Under the pieces are notes generated by a model, which was given only the letters and a program-made list of their open reading frames with translations, did no database searches and was not told the origin of the DNA. Made by a program: the position numbers and the translations under genes. A DNA stretch of 64,000 nt, taken from NCBI GenBank assembly GCA_963677395.2, contig OY781965.2, positions 248,001-312,000 on the forward strand, read 5' to 3'. The stretch comes from G963667975 sp963677395. GTDB taxonomy: Bacteria; Bacteroidota; Bacteroidia; Bacteroidales; G963667975. Each line of letters starts with the position of its first letter. Position 1 is the stretch's first letter. Positions 43,342 through 51,692 of the stretch are shown piece by piece.

Positions 43342-44247
43342 TTATTTTGTAGTCAATGCAGCTAACGCTATTGAATACAATTTTGTTTTTGCACTATCTC
43401 CTCTTGAAGATAAAATTGCCGGAACTTTAGCGCCAACTACAATCGCACCTAATTCACCACCACATAATTTTGTGTGCGATTTATAAAAGACATTACCGCT
43501 TTCTATGTTTGGAAAGAGTAAACAATCTGCATCACCAGCAACTTCTCCACCCAATTTTTTGATTTCAGCCGATTCTTTATCAATTGCCACGTCTAAAGCC
43601 AACGGACCATCAATGTAAGCACCTTTAATCTGTCCACGATCGGCCATTTTTGAAATTATGGCTGCATCAACACATGCTTGCATGCTTGCTGACATTTGCT
43701 CTGTAGCTGCAAGAAGAGCAACTTTTGGTTTATCAATGCCCAACGCTTTTGCCGTTCTGATCAAATAATTGGTGATGGTAATCTTCTGCTTTAAATCCGG
43801 ATTCGGAATAATTGCAACATCACCTACAATCAATAATTTATAATAACCTGGATTTTCAGCAACCGTAACATGAGTAAGAATAGCATTGGGTTCCATTAAA
43901 CCATTTTCTTTATTCAGAATTGCTCTCATATACTTATCAGTACTAACAAGGCCTTTCATTAACAGATTTCCTTTACCCTCATTTATAAGCTTAACTGCTA
44001 AAGATGCTGCTTTCATTTCATCTGCTTCCTGAACAATCTGAAATTTGTTTACATCAATATTTTCTTCAGCACAAACCTTACGAATTGTTGCTTCGTCACC
44101 AACCAACGTAGCTTCAACTATTCCCATATCTACTGCATGGCTAACTGCATCAAGAGTATGAGAATCGTTTGCATATGCAGCAATTAAGCGTTTTTTCTCT
44201 TTCGCCCTTAGGGCATCAAACATTTGATCTAGTTTTGTGATCACCAT
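43342..44247 (-). CDS. ptb: Phosphate butyryltransferase
   Basis: Phosphotransacylase-family enzyme (301 aa) that turns butyryl-CoA and phosphate into butyryl-phosphate and CoA for butyrate kinase. Visible: the Rossmann-like N-terminal half (DAVSHAVDMGIVEATLVGDE), the GLVSTDKYMRAILNKENGL block, and the C-terminal substrate region (LLFPNIESGNVFYKSHTKL) seen in phosphotransacylases. Some databases call this branch bifunctional enoyl-CoA hydratase/phosphate acetyltransferase, but the length and the buk neighbour favour butyryl specificity. It also could use isobutyryl- or isovaleryl-CoA from amino acid fermentation. Confidence 0.93.
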   Translation of the reverse strand: MVITKLDQMFDALRAKEKKRLIAAYANDSHTLDAVSHAVDMGIVEATLVGDEATIRKVCAEENIDVNKFQIVQEADEMKAASLAVKLINEGKGNLLMKGLVSTDKYMRAILNKENGLMEPNAILTHVTVAENPGYYKLLIVGDVAIIPNPDLKQKITITNYLIRTAKALGIDKPKVALLAATEQMSASMQACVDAAIISKMADRGQIKGAYIDGPLALDVAIDKESAEIKKLGGEVAGDADCLLFPNIESGNVFYKSHTKLCGGELGAIVVGAKVPAILSSRGDSAKTKLYSIALAALTTK

Positions 44248-44361
44248 TTTTTATTATATTTTTTATGTTGACGTTAAATCTGATCTCTTAATATGCTATG
44301 ATTAAGCATTTTAATACCTAAATTTCCGGCATCAAAGGTAGTTATTATTTTCGAATAAAAA

Positions 44362-44393
44362 AGAGGCAATCTCTCATTTCAGAAACTGCCTCT
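44362..44393 (-). terminator. Terminator of the beta-helix cargo gene
   Basis: On the minus strand AGAGGCA and TGCCTCT form a stem with an internal partly paired loop, followed by T6. It lies 38 bp after the stop. Confidence 0.75.
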
Positions 44394-44430
44394 ATCTATT
44401 GAAAATGACCTAATTACACTACCTAAACCC

Positions 44431-47400
44431 TTACTTAACTAAAATTAGTTTAGTTGTCAATGAATTACTCTCTGTTTGTAATTTACAGAAGTAAACACCT
44501 TTGGGCAAATTTTGCGGGGTAAACATAATTGTATGATCTCCTTCTTCCAGATAAGAATCACTTAAAGTCATTAATTCTTTACCTGTTAAATCATAAACTT
44601 TTATACTTACTTTACCCTCTTCCGGGACTTGGAAATTAATCTGTGTTGAGTTATTAAAAGGATTAGGATATGCATCTAATGTTAATGCTTCTTTATCAAT
44701 AATAGGATTTACCCCAATCCCTGATTCAATAAATTTGGCATTTTTTACTGAAATCGAGAAGTTTTGATACGTTGAATAATCACCACGTTTTGTAAATGTA
44801 ACTGCAGTTACATCACTCGGATCAAAGTTATACAAGCCCTGGTAGTTTGTTAGTTGGCTAAACGGAATAGTATAAACGGTAGGTTGATTGGTAAGATTTA
44901 TCGTTGTTCGATATTGCTGCGACCAATTATAAATACTTTTTTTACTGATAACCAGATCAAAACTTCCGGTACCGCTTGCTGTAAATTCAATAGATCCGTA
45001 AGCTGAAAGGTTAACCGGAATGTTTGCTACTTTGAGGCTTCTGAAAAGCGAAGCATACGTTTTAACGGTACCGCTGAATGTTGCGTCACGTTCTAAATTC
45101 AGTTCATTACTCGCTGAAGAGGTTGTTTGTTCAAATGTTTCAAAACTTGATTGTGTTGCACCCGTTATATCGTAATCTGTTCCCCATGGGCCATCTGCAT
45201 AATAGAGTACATCCATTCCTCCACTTGCATCATTTAAAATTGAAAAACCTGCATCAAAAATGTAATTGGTATTTAATTCCACCTGTAATGACGGATCCGG
45301 AGTAATATTGATTACCGTATCAAAATGGATTCTTGCACCATCTTCAATTTTTGATTTCGATCCAAATAAATACATCGAGGTAGCTTGTGCTGAATTGGAG
45401 ATATTGAAATGAAGTTTACCATTATTATAATATCCACTTTTTACATATGTTAACGGGATTGCTGCCGGAAATTTATTGATATACTGAACATTATATTGCT
45501 GTTGAATTGAAGTTAAAATCGCATTTACCATGTTTATTGTATAAGCTTCAGAAACAGACCACACCTGAAAATTGAGTACCGGCTGATTTCCAAGAGGAGC
45601 ATATTGTTCATTATTCCATTTATTATCAATAACATAACCTTCTATGGTTTTATATGCTACAAAACTAACTGCATAATCAACTGTTCCGTCATTTTGAACT
45701 AAATGAGAGAGAATAAATGGATTTTCATGAATCATTACATGAACATTCTTTTCAAGAACAGCACCATTTAAACGATCGCAAATCACTTTAGTATGATTAT
45801 AAACTGAGCCAGGATTAGTTGCAACAGCAAAAATTACGGCCTTACGATTATTTAAGGAATTAAAATAGTCAACAGAGAAAACCTCAATCGCATTTGTTAC
45901 ACCAATCAAATCAACAGGAGTTGTAATAAAAGCGGAGGATGATTCAGGACCAGTTTGTGGAATAAAATTGATAAGTTCGGTGTTTTTTGCTCCACCTGAC
46001 TTTGTGATAGGCACCAGATTATTCAATACATCTTCACGAACAAATGGAACGAGGCTGTTACTACTTTCGTAATTGACTTGCTTTTCTGTTAATCGTTTAA
46101 AGTTCCGTTTTGCAAGTAAACTGGCAAGATTTCCATTACTTTCTAAACCTCCATTATTTCCGCCAGAAGAATTTGTAGCTGTTACTCCTGCAAAAGCCTG
46201 ATTGTTAAGTAAATTATCATCTACTTGTGAATGACCAAGCAATTTTACCTGATTATCGCCCGATGCAGTAACAATTGCAGTAATTGTCAATACGGCACTA
46301 TCCATCGGTAGTAATTGAGGTATCGTCCAAATTCCGGTTAAATTATTGTATGTTCCAATAGAAGATGTGCTTGATACGTATGTAAAAACAGAAGGAAGTG
46401 TATCCAGAATTGAAATATTTGTTGTTGGATAAACTGAGCTGAAATTCTTTGAATGGATCGTAAATGTTACAGTATCATTTATATTAATTGACGGTTTATC
46501 TACAATCTTTGAAACGCCTACATCAACCGGGCATCTTGGAGAAGACATGCTTACAGCAATTGATTTTCCGTTCAAGTTCCAGATTACGGAACTTCCTGTA
46601 AGCAGGTAATTAAATGCGTTATGATGAATTCCTGCCAAAAATATCGTAGGTTGCCCCTGACTTGCAGGACCGGGCACGAATTCATTGCTCAACCCTATCG
46701 GAATTACAACTGAATTAGCATTAGGATTCTCATAACCCATAACTGCCGTCAGAGTTCCATTTGTGTTTTCATATACGCAGTCCAAAAAAGGAGTTATGCT
46801 GTCTGGAAGTGTATTTGCGTAAACAACAGAGCTAAATTCAGATGTATTTTGATTTAGAGTAGCTGTTGAAGTAATTATTGTTCCAATCTGTAAGCTTGAA
46901 GGACGGGCAAACTGAAACGAGAAGCGGGTAGTAGAATCTTTCCCCTGACTTATGCCATTTACCGGAGCTGGCCCATAACTACCCCATAAATTATCATTGT
47001 CGTTAACAGAACCTTCGGTAGCTGCAAAAAGGTAAGTTTTCCCCTGTGGATAAAGCTTAGAGGTAATTGTATCACCAATAAAGAACTCTACCAGGCTTCC
47101 TGGCCGTGCAAACCCTTTGATTACAACTGTATTTTGATAAAGATCAACTTTTTCAATAACAGGATGATTAATAAGCTCATTTCCGCCAGCATCAAAATCG
47201 CTGGTATCATTAATCGTATAAAATGGATAACTTCCTCTTTTTGCATTTTGAGATGCATTTATTAAGTCAATCCCTAATTGCCGGGTAGGAAGTAAGCCGG
47301 ATATCATATAATTGCTTCCATTTTCGAATATCGAATTTTGAGAAATTGTATTCTGCAAACTGCCGGAAGTAATTATAATACCTGCACCCCGGTTATTGTT

Positions 47401-48381
47401 CATAATATTCTTCGTAAAGAGAGATCCTGTACCATATACTCTGATACCACTATTTTCATTATCCTGAAATCCATTGCTGCGAATTGTATTATTTACAACC
47501 AGGTGATTTCCTCCCGTTAAATATAAATCAAGACCCTGTCCACCATTGTTGTAGATCAGATTTCTTTTAACTATAGCGTTTACCGATGAATACGCAATAT
47601 CTATTCCATCACAAAAAGTCTGATTAAATGCATTTTCCAACACTTCATTTCCTTCAATTAACCAATAATCAGATCCTTGATAAAGATACAAACCCATTGA
47701 TTTCGACCATGCAACAATATTATTTCTAATAATACCTGAATCAGCATAGTAGCTTACAACGTTAGCTGTTCCGGTTAAAAACGCAGAATCAGGTTTTGCT
47801 ATAACATCTGCAAATGTTCCCAGCACATTGTTTTCAATTAATACTTGTTTTACACCTCCGCCATTAATTACAATGTTTCCCTGGTCAATCGGAACTGCAT
47901 TTGTTACGCCAAAGCCATAAATTGAAAATCCTTTAATTATTACTCCGGAAGCTCTGATATAAAAACCCCATTTCAAACCACTATAATCCACAATTTCTAT
48001 TTCAGGTCCGTCAACCCTTGAAAAAGGTAATTGTTCTACGCCAACCTCACCTCCGCTTCCCAACATCACAGGATTTGTATTTCCGGTAAATAAAGATTGT
48101 GAGGATCCGTCGATTACGAGTCCGGATTTGGTAATAACAGGTAATTCGGGGGACAATATTTTGATTGTAAAAACCCCTCTGATAGAGTTATATCCCGGAT
48201 CAGTTACAGGGATATTAAACCAGATAGTATCTATTCCGGGCGTAACATTTGCCTGAGCAATAGCATCTCTAAGAGACCCTGTACCAGCATTTTGCGTATT
48301 TGAAACAAATATTTTACCTGCAAAAACGCCCTGCATTATAAAAAAGAATGCAATGAGCAGGCATATGAATTTCGTTTTCAT
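44431..48381 (-). CDS. Right-handed beta-helix T9SS cargo with type A sorting domain
   Basis: Secreted protein of 1316 aa. Signal peptide at about 1-21. The N-terminal part (about 22-360) is a parallel beta-helix with repeated asparagine-rich turns (NNVLGTFAD, IIRNNIVAWS, VKRNLIYNNGG), starting with the common NAGTGSLRDAI motif of this protein group. A DUF11-like domain follows (about 635-740: SKIVDKPSININDTVTFTIH). The region about 770-1100 is unassigned. A galactose-binding-like domain lies near 1100-1220, and the last 85 residues are the type A sorting domain (YPNPFNNST ... GVYFCKLQTESNSLTTKLIL). Beta-helix proteins often bind or cut polysaccharides; no catalytic residues can be assigned. 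Confidence 0.92.
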   Translation of the reverse strand: MKTKFICLLIAFFFIMQGVFAGKIFVSNTQNAGTGSLRDAIAQANVTPGIDTIWFNIPVTDPGYNSIRGVFTIKILSPELPVITKSGLVIDGSSQSLFTGNTNPVMLGSGGEVGVEQLPFSRVDGPEIEIVDYSGLKWGFYIRASGVIIKGFSIYGFGVTNAVPIDQGNIVINGGGVKQVLIENNVLGTFADVIAKPDSAFLTGTANVVSYYADSGIIRNNIVAWSKSMGLYLYQGSDYWLIEGNEVLENAFNQTFCDGIDIAYSSVNAIVKRNLIYNNGGQGLDLYLTGGNHLVVNNTIRSNGFQDNENSGIRVYGTGSLFTKNIMNNNRGAGIIITSGSLQNTISQNSIFENGSNYMISGLLPTRQLGIDLINASQNAKRGSYPFYTINDTSDFDAGGNELINHPVIEKVDLYQNTVVIKGFARPGSLVEFFIGDTITSKLYPQGKTYLFAATEGSVNDNDNLWGSYGPAPVNGISQGKDSTTRFSFQFARPSSLQIGTIITSTATLNQNTSEFSSVVYANTLPDSITPFLDCVYENTNGTLTAVMGYENPNANSVVIPIGLSNEFVPGPASQGQPTIFLAGIHHNAFNYLLTGSSVIWNLNGKSIAVSMSSPRCPVDVGVSKIVDKPSININDTVTFTIHSKNFSSVYPTTNISILDTLPSVFTYVSSTSSIGTYNNLTGIWTIPQLLPMDSAVLTITAIVTASGDNQVKLLGHSQVDDNLLNNQAFAGVTATNSSGGNNGGLESNGNLASLLAKRNFKRLTEKQVNYESSNSLVPFVREDVLNNLVPITKSGGAKNTELINFIPQTGPESSSAFITTPVDLIGVTNAIEVFSVDYFNSLNNRKAVIFAVATNPGSVYNHTKVICDRLNGAVLEKNVHVMIHENPFILSHLVQNDGTVDYAVSFVAYKTIEGYVIDNKWNNEQYAPLGNQPVLNFQVWSVSEAYTINMVNAILTSIQQQYNVQYINKFPAAIPLTYVKSGYYNNGKLHFNISNSAQATSMYLFGSKSKIEDGARIHFDTVINITPDPSLQVELNTNYIFDAGFSILNDASGGMDVLYYADGPWGTDYDITGATQSSFETFEQTTSSASNELNLERDATFSGTVKTYASLFRSLKVANIPVNLSAYGSIEFTASGTGSFDLVISKKSIYNWSQQYRTTINLTNQPTVYTIPFSQLTNYQGLYNFDPSDVTAVTFTKRGDYSTYQNFSISVKNAKFIESGIGVNPIIDKEALTLDAYPNPFNNSTQINFQVPEEGKVSIKVYDLTGKELMTLSDSYLEEGDHTIMFTPQNLPKGVYFCKLQTESNSLTTKLILVK

Positions 48382-48570
48382 GGCGAATTATATTTACTAT
48401 TTAAAACTACAAAGATAATACCAAAAAAACATTTTGTGTATTTATATTCAAATAATCAATATGTCCAAAATATTTTTCAGATTGAGTATGACTCTAATAT
48501 TCGAAATGTGTTACACGCATTTGTCTAAACAAAAAAACAAGCAATACTACATCTTACTCGAAATGAACGT

Positions 48571-49848
48571 TTATTTGTAATATTCAAGCATTTGAGCAAT
48601 AGAGCGACGGCAAACAGGACAAAATTGATTATAACGGACAGACTTCATTGTGCAATCAATCATGGGGCGGTAAACTCCTTTATCAGCATAACCACCTCCT
48701 TCGTAAACGCCTACAACTGTTTCGTTTTCTTTAGATACCAACGTTGGAACAGAGATTCCTGCCTTTAGCATATTTCTCCATTTCTTTTCAAATGTAATAA
48801 GTGTTGTAAGGTTTGGTTCCCATGGTTCTACAGTTAGTTTATAAAAGTTTTCCACGGATACTTGTGAGGTATAATATTCATCGCCAAGTCCGGCAAGCTG
48901 ATGCCCGAATTCATGTATTACCAGAAAATCGGCATTCGTGTTTCCGGCAGCTACTGTACTGTAAAAATTATAAATTCCACCTCCACCGTATTTATCTGTA
49001 TTACAAACAATAATAATCTGATCATACGGAATTCCCGCAGCAACCTCGCGAAGCAACTTATGACTCAAAGTCATCAGGTATCTATCTGAATTAATGGTAT
49101 TGAAAGATGTTTCAACAAGAGTTTTTCGAACAATCTTATTCTCAGGATCTGTAATACCAGATTCTTTGGAAAATGCAATCAGACCATTGATATTTATCGC
49201 TTGTTTATACGTATCAAAGGGTGTACAATTGAGAATATAACCCGAAATTGAGGCAAAGTCCTTCAGCATTTTTTCTTTTTCTGCTTCAGTGTAACCATCC
49301 GGAATTAAAAGAATATCGAGAGCTTTATGAATATCAGTATTCCCTTGTATTTTCGCAACAACATATCTGGGTTTTTGAACAATCTTATACTGCTTCGATG
49401 CAGGATTAAATTTCATTTGCTCAACCTTAAAAAAGTTGTCCAGACTATCGCGGCTGTAAAACTCAATTCTTATTTCATTTTTTGGAAACGGAATTAATAC
49501 TGATTCCTGAAAATTTCCACATGCCTGATGTGCAGGTTCTGTTGTTCGCCATTCTGCAAATAAAGACGAAAATCCCCGGGAAAAAACCAATTGATTACTC
49601 TTTTCATCAAATACCTTCACCATGAATTCGCCATAGTAAAATGTGTCAATCAGATTAATCAAGCTACCGGCCCACTGCCCTTCTGCAACATACTCATCGA
49701 GCGTAAAATATTCATGCTCATAATTGCCCGAATGAAAAAAATCTATTCGTAAAGTTTTGTCTTCAAAATGGCTATTAAATTGTATCTGTGCAGAAAGCGA
49801 CAGGTAGAAAAACACAAATAACGAAATAATTGCAATTGTTTTTTTCAT
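48571..49848 (-). CDS. M64-family metallopeptidase
   Basis: Secreted zinc peptidase of the M64 (IgA-peptidase-like) family, 425 aa from the ATG at 49848, which gives a clean signal peptide (MKKTIAIISLFVFFYLSLSA). The frame extends four codons upstream. The N-terminal domain (about 22-165) is the M64 N-terminal beta domain, and the catalytic motif HEFGHQLAGLGDEYY (312-326) has zinc ligands His312 and His316, with the third ligand in the following GLGDE. Cys408 and Cys411 at the C-terminus (FCPVCRR) could form a disulfide. In the gut relative the family cleaves IgA, but the natural target here is unknown. Single gene next to tryptophanase. Confidence 0.93.
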   Translation of the reverse strand: MKKTIAIISLFVFFYLSLSAQIQFNSHFEDKTLRIDFFHSGNYEHEYFTLDEYVAEGQWAGSLINLIDTFYYGEFMVKVFDEKSNQLVFSRGFSSLFAEWRTTEPAHQACGNFQESVLIPFPKNEIRIEFYSRDSLDNFFKVEQMKFNPASKQYKIVQKPRYVVAKIQGNTDIHKALDILLIPDGYTEAEKEKMLKDFASISGYILNCTPFDTYKQAININGLIAFSKESGITDPENKIVRKTLVETSFNTINSDRYLMTLSHKLLREVAAGIPYDQIIIVCNTDKYGGGGIYNFYSTVAAGNTNADFLVIHEFGHQLAGLGDEYYTSQVSVENFYKLTVEPWEPNLTTLITFEKKWRNMLKAGISVPTLVSKENETVVGVYEGGGYADKGVYRPMIDCTMKSVRYNQFCPVCRRSIAQMLEYYK

Positions 49849-49920
49849 GGTACAAATCATATTTCTGGTTGCGAAATTAACATTAACCTTTACGAAAATG
49901 TTGTTGTTGTCTATTTTTTT

Positions 49921-49928
49921 TAACTTTG
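49921..49928 (+). promoter_or_regulatory. Candidate promoter of tnaA
   Basis: TAacTTTG matches the -7 consensus. Upstream TTG boxes (49901-49910) are present, but the nearest full spacing is 17 nt, shorter than usual. The inferred leader before tnaA is about 190 nt. Confidence 0.55.
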
Positions 49929-49936
49929 CACTCTCA

Positions 49937-50026
49937 ATGCTGATGGAAAATATGAAGTATCACATTCCATTTTCGCCAAAGCAAAGGTATTTAAACCTTA
50001 AAGAACGAGATAAATTCCACTGTTAA
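49937..50026 (+). CDS. Possible 29-codon leader ORF upstream of tnaA
   Basis: An ATG at 49937 opens 29 codons, ending at TAA 50024-50026, within the tnaA leader and about 10 bp after the -7 box. The peptide starts MLMENMKYHIPFSP and has no tryptophan, unlike E. coli TnaC, so tryptophan-dependent stalling of the known kind is not supported. Coding status is uncertain; it could be chance. Confidence 0.25.
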   Translation: MLMENMKYHIPFSPKQRYLNLKERDKFHC

Positions 50027-50122
50027 GTTGGAAATTAGTCTTTTTCATATTCTGATTTCCGCAAACAGCATATAAGTTGGTTCCCTCAGCAAAATTTTAT
50101 TTATCTCAAAAACATTTACACC

Positions 50123-51496
50123 ATGGAATTACCCTTCGCAGAATCATATAAAATAAAAATGGTTGAACCTTTGCGCAGAAGTAGCCGCGAAGAACGTGAA
50201 ATTTGGATTAAACAGGCAAAATATAATCTTTTCAACCTTAAAAGTGATCAGGTATTTATTGATTTACTCACCGACTCCGGTACCGGAGCTATGAGTGACC
50301 GCCAATGGAGTGCACTTATGCTTGGTGACGAAAGCTATGCAGGAGCATCTTCATATTTTAATATGAAAAACGCCATCAAAAATATTCTGGGATTCGAGTT
50401 CTTTTTACCTACACACCAGGGTCGTGCTGCTGAAAATGTTCTTTTCTCAGTTCTGGTGAAAGAAGGTGATTATATTCCCGGAAACTCACATTTTGATACA
50501 ACCAAAGGCCATATTGAATTTCGTAAGGCTCATGCTGTTGACTGCACTGTTGACGAAGCAGCTATTACCGATTTGGTACTCCCCTTCAAAGGAAACGTTG
50601 ATCCGGCTAAACTCGAAAAAGCCGTGGCCGAACATTGTGACAAGGTTCCATTTATCATTATTACAGTTACCAATAACACCGCTGGTGGACAGCCTGTATC
50701 AATGGAAAACCTGAAACAAGTTCGTGCTATTGCCGACAAGTATAACAAAATGGTAATCTTTGATTCTGCACGTTTTGCCGAAAATGCTTACTTTATCAAA
50801 ACCCGTGAAAAAGGATATGAAAACAAAAGCATTAAAGAAATTGTAGCCGAAATGTTCTCGTATGCGGATGCAATGACAATGAGTTCTAAAAAAGATGCTA
50901 TCGTAAACATGGGTGGTTTTATAGCCATGCGCAGTGAAGATCTTTTCCGCAAAGCAAGTGTATTCAATATTATGTTTGAAGGATACATCACCTACGGAGG
51001 CATGTCGGGACGTGATATGAATGCACTGGCAGTTGGTTTAGATGAAGGCACTGAATTTGAATATTTGGAAACACGCATTAAACAGGTTGAATATTTAGGT
51101 AATAAGCTGGAAGCTTATGGAATTCCATTCCAAAAACCGGCTGGTGGTCATGCTATCTTTTTAGATGCAAATAAAATATTGCCGAATGTTCCAAAAGAAG
51201 AGTTCCGTGCTCAAACTCTAGGAGTAGAACTTTATGTTGAAGGTGGTATTCGTGGCGTAGAAATCGGCGCAATCCTTGCTGACCGTGATCCGGAAACCCG
51301 CGAAAACCGTTACCCAAAACTGGAGCTTCTCCGTCTGGCAATCCCACGTCGTGTTTACACAAACAACCACATGGATGTTATTGCTGCTGCGTTGAAAAAT
51401 GTGTTTGACCGTCGTAATGAAATTACCCGCGGTTATAAAATTACCTATGAAGCGCCAATCATGCGCCACTTCACGGTGGAGCTTGACAAAGCATAA
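50123..51496 (+). CDS. tnaA: Tryptophanase
   Basis: PLP enzyme that splits tryptophan to indole, pyruvate and ammonia. It fits the tryptophanase/tyrosine phenol-lyase family throughout (457 aa). The PLP lysine is Lys257 in SSKKDAIVNMGG. Two positions separate the activities: Asp125 in FDTTKGH (tyrosine phenol-lyase has Thr there) and His in the C-terminal MRHFT segment (Phe in the lyase). Both favour tryptophanase. It has its own promoter, a long leader and a terminator. Indole can act as a signal and ammonia/pyruvate feed fermentation. Confidence 0.95.
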   Translation: MELPFAESYKIKMVEPLRRSSREEREIWIKQAKYNLFNLKSDQVFIDLLTDSGTGAMSDRQWSALMLGDESYAGASSYFNMKNAIKNILGFEFFLPTHQGRAAENVLFSVLVKEGDYIPGNSHFDTTKGHIEFRKAHAVDCTVDEAAITDLVLPFKGNVDPAKLEKAVAEHCDKVPFIIITVTNNTAGGQPVSMENLKQVRAIADKYNKMVIFDSARFAENAYFIKTREKGYENKSIKEIVAEMFSYADAMTMSSKKDAIVNMGGFIAMRSEDLFRKASVFNIMFEGYITYGGMSGRDMNALAVGLDEGTEFEYLETRIKQVEYLGNKLEAYGIPFQKPAGGHAIFLDANKILPNVPKEEFRAQTLGVELYVEGGIRGVEIGAILADRDPETRENRYPKLELLRLAIPRRVYTNNHMDVIAAALKNVFDRRNEITRGYKITYEAPIMRHFTVELDKA

Positions 51497-51518
51497 TATA
51501 TTTATCAACAACAATATA

Positions 51519-51546
51519 AAGGCCTCCCGTAAAACAAGGAGGCCTT
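51519..51546 (+). terminator. Terminator of tnaA
   Basis: Perfect 9-bp arms aaggcctcc/ggaggcctt with a 10-nt loop, followed by cgtgtttt. It lies 22 bp after the tnaA stop. Confidence 0.88.
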
Positions 51547-51657
51547 CGTGTTTTCATAAATATCCATTAATAAGAATTGCTTCTTCTGCCATTTCCGACA
51601 CAGCGTTGTGTGCTTTAATCCTTAACACAATTTAAAATCCTGAGGACTCTTTTTCGC

Positions 51658-51665
51658 TACCTTTG
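51658..51665 (+). promoter_or_regulatory. Candidate -7 element for polA
   Basis: TAccTTTG matches the Bacteroidota -7 consensus and lies 27 bp before the polA ATG. The -33 region is not clear. Confidence 0.55.
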
Positions 51666-51692
51666 TTCTTTCATTAAACAAAAAATCTATTT

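Noticed and set aside
50123..51496. Tyrosine phenol-lyase instead of tryptophanase
   Set aside because: Asp125 and the C-terminal His in RHFT are tryptophanase-type; the lyase has Thr and Phe there.
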